From Bacillus_AB infantis_C (lineage in GTDB: Bacteria; Bacillota; Bacilli; Bacillales; Cytobacillaceae): a stretch of 64,000 nucleotides of DNA. The stretch covers positions 124,001 through 188,000 of the forward strand of contig NZ_JBNILH010000006.1 in assembly GCF_050107595.1 (NCBI RefSeq), written 5' to 3'. The notes under the pieces were generated by a model. It saw only the letters and a program-made list of their open reading frames with translations. It was not told the DNA's origin and did no database searches. The position numbers and the translations under genes are program-made. Positions 17,056 to 25,740 of the stretch are shown piece after piece. Positions within the stretch are counted from its first letter, which is position 1, and each line of letters starts with the position of its first letter.

Positions 17056-17283
17056 ATAAATGCTCCTGCCGTCTTGTGTCTTAATAGCAATTATTGTCCC
17101 GCACTATCCTGATATCATACCTGCATCTACCCCATTTCCTGTGAAGCAGCAGTCTCTCACATGTCAGGAATTCAAAAAAGTCAGCTGGACAGTAAGGGCT
17201 TTCTTTATGATTAGACAGCCTCTGACGCTAGGATAGTGCCAGATGACAATATACCAAATCTTATATTTTTTCAGAAAAATCTG

Positions 17284-17311
17284 TTGTTTTTATGCATAAA
17301 AGTGTTAAAAT
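17284..17311 (+). promoter_or_regulatory. Probable sigma-A promoter of cstA
   Basis: TTGTTT (17284-17289), 16 bases, TAAAAT (17306-17311), 40 bases before the cstA start. The 230 bases further upstream hold no gene; a 10-base inverted pair (17101-17110 with 17230-17239) is discussed in the findings. Confidence 0.5.
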
Positions 17312-17351
17312 GTTTCATATTCCAAAAGCAATCAACAGGAGGAGAACAATA

Positions 17352-18788
17352 ATGGCTACTTTTTTTGGGGCACTAGTCCTGCTTGTACTCGGCTACGTTT
17401 TTTATTCTAAATTTGTGGAACGCGTATTCATCATTAATGACAGCACTCCGACACCCGCATACACGAAAAGGGACAATCTCGATTATGTACCGATGAGCTG
17501 GTGGAAGGGAAACCTGATCCAGCTTCTGAATATAGCAGGCCTCGGGCCCATCTACGGCGCTGTGGCTGGAGCTTTGTACGGACCAGTAGCATTTATTTGG
17601 ATAGTGATAGGGACGATTTTTGCAGGAGGCGTGCATGATTATTTTTCAGGCATGATGTCCCTCCGCCATCAGGGGGAGCAGTACCCTTCCCTTGTCGGCC
17701 GTTACCTCGGACAAACCGTTAAAACCATTATCAGCGTCGTTTCGCTTGTATTGATGGTGCTGGTGGCAGCCGCCTTCACCGCCGGCCCCGCCCAGCTGAT
17801 CGCCCAGCTGACACCTCTCAGCTTTACGGTCTCGCTGCTGATTATTTTTGCCTATTTCCTGCTGGCAACCATCCTGCCGATCAACCGCGTTATCGGGAAG
17901 ATTTATCCGCTCCTCGGCGGCATCCTGCTTTTCATGGCATTAGCAATCGGTATTTCATTGCTTTTTTCCGATAAAAGCATTCCCAACCTGACATTGGAGA
18001 ACCTTCATCCAGGGGATCTGCCGATCTGGCCGCTATTGATGGTCACTATTTCATGCGGGGCCATTTCAGGGTTTCACTGTACGCAAAGCCCGATTGTCGC
18101 CTGTACGATGAAAAAAGAATCAGACGGCCGCAAAATCTTTTATGGCGCGATGGTTACTGAAGGCGTCATCGCCCTTATCTGGGCAGCAGCCGGCATGACC
18201 TTTTTCAATGGAACAGCCGGCCTTGGTGAGGCGCTCGCAGCAGGAGGCCCATCCGGAGTCGTAAATGAAATCTCTACCTCCCTTCTTGGGACACTCGGCG
18301 GAATTCTTGCCATCCTTGGCGTCATCATTCTGCCAATCACAACAGGAGATACGGCCCTGCGCTCTTCCCGTATGATCCTGACAGAAATCTTTGCCAAGTT
18401 CTTTAATATGGAAAGCAAAATCAAGATCCTGCTAGTGACCGTGCTGGTAGCAGTGCCGGCCCTTTTCCTGGCAACCATTGACTATACCTTCCTCTGGAGA
18501 TATGTAGGCTGGACCAATCAGGTGGTTGCTACCGTCATGCTGTGGACAGGCACTGTATACCTTCTGAAAAACAGCCGCTTTCACTGGATCTGCGGGGTGC
18601 CGGCCCTGTTCATGACAAGCGTTGTCTGCACCTATATCTTCTACGCACCTGAAGGATTAGGGATGGATTACAGGCTTTCCATGATCATCGGTTTCTCGCT
18701 GGCGGCAGTTGTTCTCGCCTGGTATATCAGCCAGATTTTCAAATATCGCCAGCTTCGGGTGAACAGTAAGGATTTCCGAGCGGCATAA
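17352..18788 (+). CDS. cstA: CstA-family peptide/pyruvate transporter (short form)
   Basis: The 478-residue polytopic membrane protein carries CstA signatures: an N-terminal segment, NLIQLLNIAGLGPIYGAVAG, GGVHDYFSGMMSLRHQGEQYP and the central SGFHCTQSPIVACTMKKE. CstA proteins are induced by carbon starvation and import peptides or pyruvate. At 478 residues it matches the compact clostridial/Bacillus form rather than the roughly 600-700-residue enterobacterial type. ATG 17352 is preceded by AGGAGGAGAA; the in-frame ATG at 17292 lacks a ribosome site. Monocistronic, with promoter and terminator visible. Confidence 0.92.
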   Translation: MATFFGALVLLVLGYVFYSKFVERVFIINDSTPTPAYTKRDNLDYVPMSWWKGNLIQLLNIAGLGPIYGAVAGALYGPVAFIWIVIGTIFAGGVHDYFSGMMSLRHQGEQYPSLVGRYLGQTVKTIISVVSLVLMVLVAAAFTAGPAQLIAQLTPLSFTVSLLIIFAYFLLATILPINRVIGKIYPLLGGILLFMALAIGISLLFSDKSIPNLTLENLHPGDLPIWPLLMVTISCGAISGFHCTQSPIVACTMKKESDGRKIFYGAMVTEGVIALIWAAAGMTFFNGTAGLGEALAAGGPSGVVNEISTSLLGTLGGILAILGVIILPITTGDTALRSSRMILTEIFAKFFNMESKIKILLVTVLVAVPALFLATIDYTFLWRYVGWTNQVVATVMLWTGTVYLLKNSRFHWICGVPALFMTSVVCTYIFYAPEGLGMDYRLSMIIGFSLAAVVLAWYISQIFKYRQLRVNSKDFRAA

Positions 18789-18791
18789 ACT

Positions 18792-18814
18792 AAAAGGGCT
18801 TCGGCCCTTTTTTT
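18792..18814 (+). terminator. Intrinsic terminator of cstA
   Basis: AAAAGGGC-TTCG-GCCCTTTT stem with a stable UUCG-type tetraloop and a T run (18792-18814). Confidence 0.92.
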
Positions 18815-19017
18815 GTTTACCCTATTTATTTTTTCAACCGTTATAAGAGAACTGCAGACACTAGGGTATATCCTTCCTGGGGGGAATAGAGTCCAACAAT
18901 TATAGGTTTTGTGCTCATAGTTGGCCTTCAATATTTTTAAGGTTTTTATATGTAATTTTTTCCAAGTTAAACTATAATAATTTGTATACTAATTTAGTAG
19001 AAAGGCAGGCACCAGTG

Positions 19018-19977
19018 ATGAAACAGCCCTTCCTTACTCTGGTTACTCTCATACTCATGTCTGCAGTTCTATCAGGATGTGAAAAAGAGTTAGAGGAAGC
19101 CCCTAAGCCGGTTATCTCATCCTTCAAGAACGATGGCGGAAACCAGAAGTTCAACATAGTCCATGCACAGTACCTCTATGAAGATTATCTTGAAAAGCTT
19201 GAGCAGACACCCCGCAAGGAACGGCAGGCACTTTATGAAGAAAAAATTCTTAAGCCTATCGAAAAGGAATGTTTTACAGACCTTGATTACCCTCATATGG
19301 CAAAGGAAATCCAGGATTATCAGGTGAACAAATTTCCAGGCACCCTTAAAAAAGTAATAAAATCAATGAACAAAGAGCACTTGGACTCCCTTATTAAAGA
19401 AGCACTCGAAAAATCTTCTGAAATCCTCCCTTCCACTAAAGACATCAATGTGTGCGTTTTTCCGACAGACAACTCATTCCATGGAACGATGGTGACCACC
19501 GGCTCAGGCAGGATTAATTTTTATTATAGTGATTACAATTCCTCTGATAACATGATCAAAAGCACAATTGCCCATGAATACCATCACAGCGCATGGACAG
19601 AGCAGCATTTTACAAATTCTCATCAGTATACAGTTTTGGACAACCTTGTATTTGAAGGAAAAGCTGTCATGTTTGAAGAAACAGTATATCCTGGAATGAC
19701 CAATATCCCCCTCGATACGAAGGCAGCTCCAGTTTTCTGGAACAAGGTGAGAGACGACCTTAACAAGACTGACTTAAACAGATCACTTGAAGTGCTTCAT
19801 GGCGGCGGCCCGCTTCCCAGCAATTACGGCTACAGCGAAGGATACAAAATCGTGAAAGCCTATATAGAAGAAACAGGCAGCACCGTCGAAGAGTGGACGG
19901 CCGCTTCGCCTGATGAGATATTCAAAATAGGCAGGTACATGGAAAGATATTATCCAAAGGAGGAAGCTGAATCATGA
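19018..19977 (+). CDS. Lipoprotein with DUF2268-type zinc protease domain
   Basis: The 319-residue protein starts with a lipoprotein signal (lipobox VLSGC, Cys21). The C-terminal half is a DUF2268 (YjaZ-like) putative zinc protease: His186-Glu187-x-x-His190 in IAHEYHHSAWTE, and a later FEGKAVMFEETVYPG that could give the third ligand. YjaZ-like proteins are predicted peptidases with no known substrate. ATG 19018 has a suitable GGCAGG upstream and begins the signal peptide directly. It overlaps the next gene by four bases (ATGA), so translation is coupled. Confidence 0.86.
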   Translation: MKQPFLTLVTLILMSAVLSGCEKELEEAPKPVISSFKNDGGNQKFNIVHAQYLYEDYLEKLEQTPRKERQALYEEKILKPIEKECFTDLDYPHMAKEIQDYQVNKFPGTLKKVIKSMNKEHLDSLIKEALEKSSEILPSTKDINVCVFPTDNSFHGTMVTTGSGRINFYYSDYNSSDNMIKSTIAHEYHHSAWTEQHFTNSHQYTVLDNLVFEGKAVMFEETVYPGMTNIPLDTKAAPVFWNKVRDDLNKTDLNRSLEVLHGGGPLPSNYGYSEGYKIVKAYIEETGSTVEEWTAASPDEIFKIGRYMERYYPKEEAES

Positions 19978-20648
19978 AGGATTATAAAGCAGCAGCATAT
20001 TCAGAAGCTGCTGCCATCATTAAAGAGCTCGGCCTGCTGCCGCTTGCTCCCCTAATCCCGGGATACCCAGCGCTGAATACTATTACGGAGCCTGAAAGCT
20101 GGCATGCTGGAGGTGATTCCGATCCTTGGACATGGCGGACCCGGTTTGCGGGGGAAGGCATTGCCGCTTACGGAAAATTCATCAGTAAAAAGGCAGTGTT
20201 CATTTCAAAAGACCTGGTTCCCTTATTTCTCGCTGTTCTGGGAAAAAACGATGTGACTGAAGAAAGATATCATAAGGGGGAGTTTTCAAAAGAAGCGCTG
20301 ACCCTGTTCAGTCTAATCAGTGCAGAAGAAGGGATTGACACGCGCCTTTTGCGGAAAAAAGCTAACCTGCTTGGCAAAGAGCACAAAAAGGCTTTTGATC
20401 AAGGCCTGCAGGAACTGCAGGGAAGCATGGATATTGTCATATCCGGGATAAAGGAAAAACAAAATGAAGCCGGGGAAACAAACGGCTGGAACAGCACCTC
20501 CTATGAAACGATGGAAGGGTGGCTGGAGAAAAACGGGATTGAGCGCCTCTCTATCAGCAAAGAGGAAGCCAAAGAAAAACTATTGCAGCATTTCTGCCTT
20601 ATCTGCAATGACGAAGGGATGAAGAAAATCTCAAAAATATTAAGCTAG
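19974..20648 (+). CDS. AlkZ-related protein
   Basis: 224 residues, cytoplasmic. The segment GDSDPWTWRTRFAGEGIAAYGKFI and the following KKAVFISKDLVPLF are characteristic of proteins annotated as AlkZ-related, distant relatives of the AlkZ/YcaQ winged-helix DNA glycosylases. The catalytic glutamine motif of true AlkZ enzymes is not evident, so repair activity is not established. It overlaps the upstream lipoprotease by 4 bases and ends in a strong terminator. Confidence 0.7.
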   Translation: MKDYKAAAYSEAAAIIKELGLLPLAPLIPGYPALNTITEPESWHAGGDSDPWTWRTRFAGEGIAAYGKFISKKAVFISKDLVPLFLAVLGKNDVTEERYHKGEFSKEALTLFSLISAEEGIDTRLLRKKANLLGKEHKKAFDQGLQELQGSMDIVISGIKEKQNEAGETNGWNSTSYETMEGWLEKNGIERLSISKEEAKEKLLQHFCLICNDEGMKKISKILS

Positions 20649-20661
20649 AATGGGGAAAAAA

Positions 20662-20692
20662 CCGAAAACTGATGCAGTTTCCGGCTTTTTTT
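20662..20692 (+). terminator. Intrinsic terminator
   Basis: CCGAAAACTG (20662-20671) pairs, with one mismatch, with CAGTTTCCGG (20675-20684) and is followed by eight T. Confidence 0.88.
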
Positions 20693-20911
20693 TGCGGATA
20701 TATCCGGCTGAGGCTGTGAGTTAGCCTTTTGTTAGATATACAGCGGCTGAATTTAAGGGTTAGAATCAGAGCGATGCTTGAATTTACCGATTGAAGGATT
20801 AATTCACTTAAAACCGGTGTTTTTTTGATTATTTCCTGACTTTTTTTAATCATTTCCCGCCTTTTTCTACCGAATCGGCAAAATCGCACGCAACAGCCCT
20901 TCTTTTCTCTC

Positions 20912-21652
20912 TCACCAGCCCCTGCTGGCACCGCCCCCGCCGGATGAGCCGCCCCCGCCGCCGCGTGGTCCGCCTCCGCCGCCTCTTCCTCCGCCCCGCG
21001 AAATGACAGAAAGCAGCAGATAGGTCAATGTACCGCCAAAAAACATAAAATCCAGCACGATGACTCCGACGATGATGATAAATAATAGCCAGGAAGGAAT
21101 GCCTGTGCCCTGCTCTCCTGCAGGCTGTGCTGCACCCTGGCCTTGGCCATACTCGGCTGCTGCTTCGCCGGCAAGCGTTTTATAAGTGTCAAGGACACCC
21201 TGTCCCGGCTGCCCGGCCTGGAGCAGGGGAAACGTCACTTCATCAAGTATCCTTCCGGCTTTGCCGTCAGGTATCCTGCCCTCCAGCCCATAGCCGACCT
21301 CAATCCGGGCTTTTTCTTCCTTCATGGCAAGAACAAGCAGGACGCCATTATTCTCTTCGGCACTGCCGATAGCATATTGCCGGAATGCCTGGTTTGCGTA
21401 CTGCTCAATTGGCCGCCCCCCGGTCGTTTCTACTGTCAGGACTGCAACCTGGGCAGTGGTCCGATCTTCAAGGGAGCGCCCGAGGGTCCGTATTTCATTT
21501 TCCTGTTCCGGGCTTAAGACATCTGCAAAATCCTGGACATATATATCCCCGGACGGGGCGGGAATTCCGTTTTCTTCAGCGTTTGCTGCGCCTGCAGAGA
21601 TGAACAGCAGGAGAAGCGCCAGAACAAGAGGGAATGCCCGATGCCGGATCAT
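20912..21652 (-). CDS. TPM-domain (YgcG-like) membrane protein with Gly-rich tail
   Basis: 246 residues: signal peptide (1-25, ending ANA), TPM domain (about 38-165: VQDFADVLSPEQENEIRTL, then NNGVLLVLAMKEEKARIEVG and RIPDGKAGRILDE), a Gln/Ala/Gly linker, one transmembrane segment (about 186-208) and a tail that is nearly all Gly with Arg and Ser, ending GGGGASRGW. TPM proteins have been linked to photosystem repair in plants and phosphatase activity; in bacteria they sit beside LemA, as here. Start ATG overlaps the lemA stop (TAATG), so the pair is translationally coupled. Confidence 0.92.
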   Translation of the reverse strand: MIRHRAFPLVLALLLLFISAGAANAEENGIPAPSGDIYVQDFADVLSPEQENEIRTLGRSLEDRTTAQVAVLTVETTGGRPIEQYANQAFRQYAIGSAEENNGVLLVLAMKEEKARIEVGYGLEGRIPDGKAGRILDEVTFPLLQAGQPGQGVLDTYKTLAGEAAAEYGQGQGAAQPAGEQGTGIPSWLLFIIIVGVIVLDFMFFGGTLTYLLLSVISRGGGRGGGGGPRGGGGGSSGGGGASRGW

Positions 21653-22227
21653 TACTCATTGCCCCCAAAATCAACTTCAGGCGCTTCTGCCGCAGCAGGG
21701 TCTGCCCGGAAGTATTCTTTCTCATCAAATCCGGTCACTTTGGCAACAATGACGCCGGGAAAATTTTGAACCTTTTTATTATATCTTGCCACCTGCTCAT
21801 TATAATCCTGGCGTGCCACCGATATGCGGTTTTCCGTTCCGGCAAGTTCATCCATCAGCTGCGTAAATTGCTTGTCCGCCTTCAGATTCGGGTAGTTTTC
21901 AACCACAACGAGCAGCCTGCTCAATGCATTCGAAAGCTCGGTATTGGCCGTCGCTTCTTCTTCTGGTGTTCTTGCTCCTGCCAGTCTCGCCCTGGCATCA
22001 GAGATGGATTGGATGACTTCCTTTTCGTGAGCCGCATACCCTTTGACTGTATTTACGAGGTTCGGGATCAAGTCCAGCCTTCGCTGCAGCTGGTTCTCGA
22101 TCTGCGAATACGCTTTGTCTACATCTTCTTCTGCATTTACAAATCCATTATAGCTGGACCCCAGCATCATAAAAATAATAATTAAGGCCACAATTGCAAT
22201 CGCTATTCCTGCAAAACCCTTTTTCAA
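21652..22227 (-). CDS. lemA: LemA-family membrane protein
   Basis: About 191 residues: one N-terminal membrane anchor (about 4-24), then a long helical domain with the LemA signatures YNGFVNAEEDVDKAYSQIENQ, LQRRLDLIPNLVNTVKGYAAHE and the late VARYNKKVQNFPGVIVAK. LemA proteins are envelope proteins of uncertain function, usually encoded with a TPM protein, as here. TTG at 22227 was chosen because GGGAG lies 8 bases upstream and the resulting MKKGF start suits a membrane anchor; the TTG at 22242 overlaps that site. Confidence 0.93.
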   Translation of the reverse strand: MKKGFAGIAIAIVALIIIFMMLGSSYNGFVNAEEDVDKAYSQIENQLQRRLDLIPNLVNTVKGYAAHEKEVIQSISDARARLAGARTPEEEATANTELSNALSRLLVVVENYPNLKADKQFTQLMDELAGTENRISVARQDYNEQVARYNKKVQNFPGVIVAKVTGFDEKEYFRADPAAAEAPEVDFGGNE

Positions 22228-22394
22228 GTTGTCCACTCCCAATTCATTGGTGATTTAGTCTGTCTTGAACATTATTTTTCCTTCTTTTCCTGAAAGCTAA
22301 ACTTTCCAGAAGGGAATGAAGAATGGCATTTTTAGGATAAAGCCTTCCGTTCTCATATAAAAAAAAGAAGCAGCCCTTTTACAGGACCGCTTCC

Positions 22395-23021
22395 TCATAT
22401 CTCTTTTGATGAAAATGGCAGCAATAATTTAATGCCGCGCTTATTGAAAGGGAGAAACTTCATATCGGTGATAAGATGGCTCGCATAGGCGGCCATGCAG
22501 GTCTTAAACACCCCTTCTGTCCCAAGGGAGAGATCAAGCTGATAGGCAATCACTCCGAAGAAAATCAGGCCTGCCGCTGAGTGGGTGTAGGTCCTGTGGG
22601 AGACGAACGAGGCTGCAATGATGTATATACCCAAAAGCAAAAGCCAGCTTTCCTGAAGGGATAAACCGCCGGCCGCCATCCCGATCCCCGTAACGGTCAG
22701 CATCCTCCTCTTTGTGATGAAGGATGCCAGGATCACAATGGCTGCACCAGCCCCCATTCCGAGCCAGCGCTCCTTGCTTCCTCCTTCTAGGAAGCTGTAC
22801 AAGCACATCAAAAGCCCAATCGTCTGGGCAATCGAGCGGATCGCTTTATGGGATATTGTAATTTTATTGCTGAGCTTGCCGTCGATATCGGCATCCGGCA
22901 AGAGGGCTGAGGCTGTGCCGATCCCCACGAGTAAAAGAGTTTCCGCCGGGCTTGATTGCACGGCATTGGCTGCCATAAATCCAATGACGGCCCCGACTGT
23001 CATATGCGCTGTTCCGTTCAT
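22395..23021 (-). CDS. YdjM/DUF457-type membrane-bound metal-dependent hydrolase
   Basis: 208 residues with about five membrane segments. The family pattern of scattered metal ligands is present: His6 in MNGTAHMTVGA, LLPDADIDG (Asp cluster), VSHRTYTHSAAG and a late His/Asp pair in ASHLITDMKFLP. This matches the YdjM/YvsG group of membrane-bound putative metal-dependent hydrolases. Biochemical function is unknown; some members are LexA-regulated. The gene stands alone. Confidence 0.88.
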   Translation of the reverse strand: MNGTAHMTVGAVIGFMAANAVQSSPAETLLLVGIGTASALLPDADIDGKLSNKITISHKAIRSIAQTIGLLMCLYSFLEGGSKERWLGMGAGAAIVILASFITKRRMLTVTGIGMAAGGLSLQESWLLLLGIYIIAASFVSHRTYTHSAAGLIFFGVIAYQLDLSLGTEGVFKTCMAAYASHLITDMKFLPFNKRGIKLLLPFSSKEI

Positions 23022-23252
23022 GCTGTCATCCTGTCTATTTTTATATATTAATCATTATACTAGCATAATAGAACATATGATTGCATGGGGAATTAGTCTT
23101 TTTCAGGAAAAATATAACTTCATTTTTGATAAATAAATTTACAGCTTTCATTCTTTTAACGTATATTTAGAATAGTATAATTATGGCCGGGCCAGACATC
23201 GCAGCTTCTATTTCCCACCTCCCTCGGCTGAATATTTCAAAAGGAGGAGGAC

Positions 23253-23762
23253 ATGACAATGCTAAAAGATACCCGAACCGGGCTAGTGGTTTCAAGGAAA
23301 TTCGATGCACCGCGCGAGCTTGTATTCAAAGCATGGACAGAAGCAGAGCACCTCAAGAACTGGTGGGGCCCCAAAGGATATGCCATGAAGGTCACCATGC
23401 TGGAACTCCATCCAAAAGGAATGTTCCACTATAGCCAGAAGTCTCCCGAAGGCTATGAAATATGGGGGCGGTTCATATATGATGAAATCTCCCCTCCCGA
23501 TAAACTTATATTCATCAACTCTTTTTCAGATGAAGAAGGCAGTGCAGTCCGCGCTCCTTTTAATTCAGTATGGCCCCTTGAAGTGGTCAACCAAGTAACC
23601 TTCATCAGTTCGGAAAATAAAACCGAGATAGAGCTGCTGGCATCCCCCCTTAATCCTGATATTCAAGAGCAGCAAAGCTTTGAAGCTGCATTGGATGGTT
23701 TACACCAGGAATATTCCAGCACCTTCAGCCAGCTGGATGAATATTTGAATATGATAAAATAA
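23253..23762 (+). CDS. SRPBCC (AHSA1-like) domain protein
   Basis: 169 residues with the START/AHSA1 pattern: VVSRKFDAPRELVFKAWTEAEHL, then NWWGPKGYAMKV, beta strands (GMFHYSQKSP, WGRFIYDEISPPDKLIFINSF) and a long C-terminal helix. These hydrophobic-cavity proteins bind lipids or other ligands and are of unknown role in Bacillus. The ribosome site is AGGAGGAGG; either ATG 23253 or ATG 23259 (MLKDTR) could start it. Followed directly by a terminator. Confidence 0.9.
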   Translation: MTMLKDTRTGLVVSRKFDAPRELVFKAWTEAEHLKNWWGPKGYAMKVTMLELHPKGMFHYSQKSPEGYEIWGRFIYDEISPPDKLIFINSFSDEEGSAVRAPFNSVWPLEVVNQVTFISSENKTEIELLASPLNPDIQEQQSFEAALDGLHQEYSSTFSQLDEYLNMIK

Positions 23763-23770
23763 CCGGCAGG

Positions 23771-23800
23771 CTCCCCATTCACATTAATGGGGAGTTTTTT
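23771..23800 (+). terminator. Intrinsic terminator
   Basis: CTCCCCATT (23771-23779) pairs with AATGGGGAG (23786-23794), followed by TTTTTT. Confidence 0.92.
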
Positions 23801-23931
23801 CGTTCCTGCAGACGATATATTGCCGGGATTCAAAAGTTTCTATTAAAGAAACTAAAGCCCAGTGTTTAACCGCCTGAAAATAGTGAAAAATAATACAAGA
23901 CAAATGCAGGTATACAAAGGAGCAGATGCTG

Positions 23932-25194
23932 ATGGCAATGAACGGGCAGATTCCTCATGATAAAAGTCTTGATAACAGCCTTACTTTAATGAAGGAAGGC
24001 TATGAATTTATTCTTAACAGAAAAGAACGGTACGGAACAGAGCTTTTTGAGGCCCGCCTGCTTGGGCAAAAAGTGATATGCATGAGCGGACAAGAAGCGG
24101 CCCGGCTATTCTATGATACAGACCGTTTTCAAAGAAATGGGGCCGCTCCCAAACGGATACAAAAAACATTGTTTGGCGAAAATGCCATCCAGACGATGGA
24201 CGGGGACGCGCATATCCACAGGAAGCTCTTGTTCATGTCCCTGATGACCTCTCCCCATCAAAAAAGGCTTGCCGGTATGGTCATGAATGAATGGAAGGCA
24301 GCGGCCGCCAAATGGGAGGAAGCCGGAAGTGAGGTTGTCCTGTTAGATGAAGCCAAGGTCATTCTGTGCCGGACTGCCTGCGCATGGGCGGGTGTTCCGC
24401 TGAAGCCGGAGGAAGAAAAGGATAGAGCGGAAGAATTTGCCGATATGGTTGACGCCTTCGGGGCGGTCGGCCCGCGCCATTGGAAAGGCAGGCATGCGAG
24501 GAGCAGCTCAGAAGACTGGATACGGAGTATCATTGAGGATGTTAGAGATGGGCGGCTGGCCGCAGAAGAAGGTTCTGCGCTGTATGAAATGGCTTTTCAT
24601 AAAAAACTTGATGGAACTCTTCTGGACTCCCAGATGGCAGCTGTCGAACTCATCAATGTTCTCCGCCCGATTGTTGCCATTTCGACATTCATTGCTTTTT
24701 CTGCCCTGGCGCTTCACGGCCATCCCCGTTATAAGGAGATGCTGCAGACTGGCAGCGGCCGCGAGCTTGAGATGTTTGTCCAGGAAGTACGGCGCTTCTA
24801 CCCTTTCGGTCCGTTCCTTGGTGCAATTGTACGCAAAGATTTCGTCTGGAATGGTGCAGCATTCAAAGAAGGGATGCTTGTCCTTCTAGATATTTACGGA
24901 ACCAATCATGATCCGGGACTTTGGGAGCAGCCGTTTGAATTCCGGCCTGAGAGGTTCGAAGAATGGGACGGCAGCCTGTTTGATTTAATCCCTCAAGGCG
25001 GCGGCGATGCCTCGAAAGGGCACCGGTGTCCGGGAGAAGGCATAACGATTGAGGTTATGAAAGCAAGCCTTGACTTCCTCGTGAATGAAATCGACTATTC
25101 GGTTCCAGAGGATCAGGAGATGAGCTTCAGCCTATCCAGGATGCCGACATTTCCAGAGAGCGGCTTTATCATGAGCAATATCAGAAGGAAATGA
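23932..25194 (+). CDS. cypC: Cytochrome P450, CYP152 fatty-acid peroxygenase
   Basis: The 420-residue P450 is very close to P450-BSbeta (YbdT/CypC), which uses H2O2 directly to hydroxylate fatty acids at alpha and beta carbons. Key features: haem-ligand Cys366 in PQGGGDASKGHRCPGEG; the substrate-carboxylate-binding Arg245-Pro246 in INVLRPIVAI (Arg242/Pro243 in BSbeta); and Gln88 in AIQTMDG (Gln85 in BSbeta), where the decarboxylase OleT has His. The I-helix acid-alcohol pair is absent, as expected for peroxygenases. Hydroxylation is therefore more likely than alkene formation. ATG 23932 is preferred: AAGGAG lies 9 bases upstream. Confidence 0.94.
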   Translation: MAMNGQIPHDKSLDNSLTLMKEGYEFILNRKERYGTELFEARLLGQKVICMSGQEAARLFYDTDRFQRNGAAPKRIQKTLFGENAIQTMDGDAHIHRKLLFMSLMTSPHQKRLAGMVMNEWKAAAAKWEEAGSEVVLLDEAKVILCRTACAWAGVPLKPEEEKDRAEEFADMVDAFGAVGPRHWKGRHARSSSEDWIRSIIEDVRDGRLAAEEGSALYEMAFHKKLDGTLLDSQMAAVELINVLRPIVAISTFIAFSALALHGHPRYKEMLQTGSGRELEMFVQEVRRFYPFGPFLGAIVRKDFVWNGAAFKEGMLVLLDIYGTNHDPGLWEQPFEFRPERFEEWDGSLFDLIPQGGGDASKGHRCPGEGITIEVMKASLDFLVNEIDYSVPEDQEMSFSLSRMPTFPESGFIMSNIRRK

Positions 25195-25203
25195 CCGTTA
25201 AAG

Positions 25204-25239
25204 AGGACACCGCCCTTTATAGGACTGGTGTCCTTTTCT
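25204..25239 (+). terminator. Intrinsic terminator of the P450 gene
   Basis: AGGACACC (25204-25211) pairs with GGTGTCCT (25227-25234), followed by TTTCTTT. Confidence 0.78.
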
Positions 25240-25247
25240 TTCCACAC

Positions 25248-25271
25248 AAAAAAGGCACTCAAAATGAGTGC
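25248..25271 (-). terminator. Intrinsic terminator of the cold-shock gene
   Basis: Minus strand GGCACTC/GAGTGCC stem (25254-25271) followed by six T (25248-25253). Confidence 0.9.
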
Positions 25272-25285
25272 CCGTTCTTCGCGTA

Positions 25286-25486
25286 TTAGCCTTTAACTAC
25301 GTTAGAAGCTTGAGGTCCGCGCTGACCTTCTTCGATGTCGAATGTTACTTCTTGACCTTCGTCAAGAGTTTTGAAACCTTCGCCTTGGATAGCTGAGAAG
25401 TGAACGAATACATCTTGACCTTCTGAAGTTTCGATGAATCCGAATCCTTTTTCTGCGTTAAACCATTTAACTTTACCTGTAGCCAT
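25286..25486 (-). CDS. CspA-family cold-shock protein (RNA chaperone)
   Basis: 66 residues, the exact family length. Both RNA-binding motifs are intact: RNP1 KGFGFIE and RNP2 DVFVHFSAI, after the N-terminal MATGKVKWFNAE. It binds single-stranded RNA/DNA and melts mRNA structure at low temperature. ATG 25486 is preceded by AAGGAGG with an 8-base spacer. It corresponds to B. subtilis CspB/CspC/CspD, but I cannot say which. Confidence 0.96.
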   Translation of the reverse strand: MATGKVKWFNAEKGFGFIETSEGQDVFVHFSAIQGEGFKTLDEGQEVTFDIEEGQRGPQASNVVKG

Positions 25487-25518
25487 GTTTGTTGCCTCCT
25501 TGCGTGTAAACACACATT

Positions 25519-25547
25519 GTATTACTATTCTTGCTCAAAGTTATCAA
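25519..25547 (-). promoter_or_regulatory. Sigma-A promoter of the cold-shock gene
   Basis: Minus strand TTGATA (25542-25547), 17 bases, TAATAC (25519-25524). It predicts a short leader of about 25 bases, shorter than the cold-box leaders of some csp genes; another promoter further upstream is possible. Confidence 0.5.
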
Positions 25548-25695
25548 GGCGAAAAGTATCAAAACTGTTCTTTCCTTATATACCGAACAAAAATAATTTC
25601 ACTTTATGATAACAGATTAATAATGGATAAGCAAATGTATTCCTTAAAAAAATGAAAACGGAAACAATCCGATAAATCTCGACAATTTTCTTTTG

Positions 25696-25740
25696 TGCCA
25701 GGCACCATAGATGGACAAATGTCCATCTGCCTTGCCTGAC
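25696..25740. repeat. Composite palindrome in the csp-diguanylate cyclase interval
   Basis: A perfect AGATGGACA-AA-TGTCCATCT hairpin (25709-25728) is nested inside an outer CAGGCA (25699-25704)/TGCCTG (25733-25738) pair; the left edge reads GTGCCAGGCACC. There is no gene in 25548-25889. It has no T run, so it is not a simple terminator. Confidence 0.65.

Noticed and set aside
17056..17351. Riboswitch or T-box leader of cstA
   Set aside because: No specifier loop, T-box sequence or attenuator terminator is seen; only a distant 10-base inverted pair.
21634..22185. Long plus-strand frame opposite lemA
   Set aside because: It is the antisense shadow of a well-supported gene and lacks family features.
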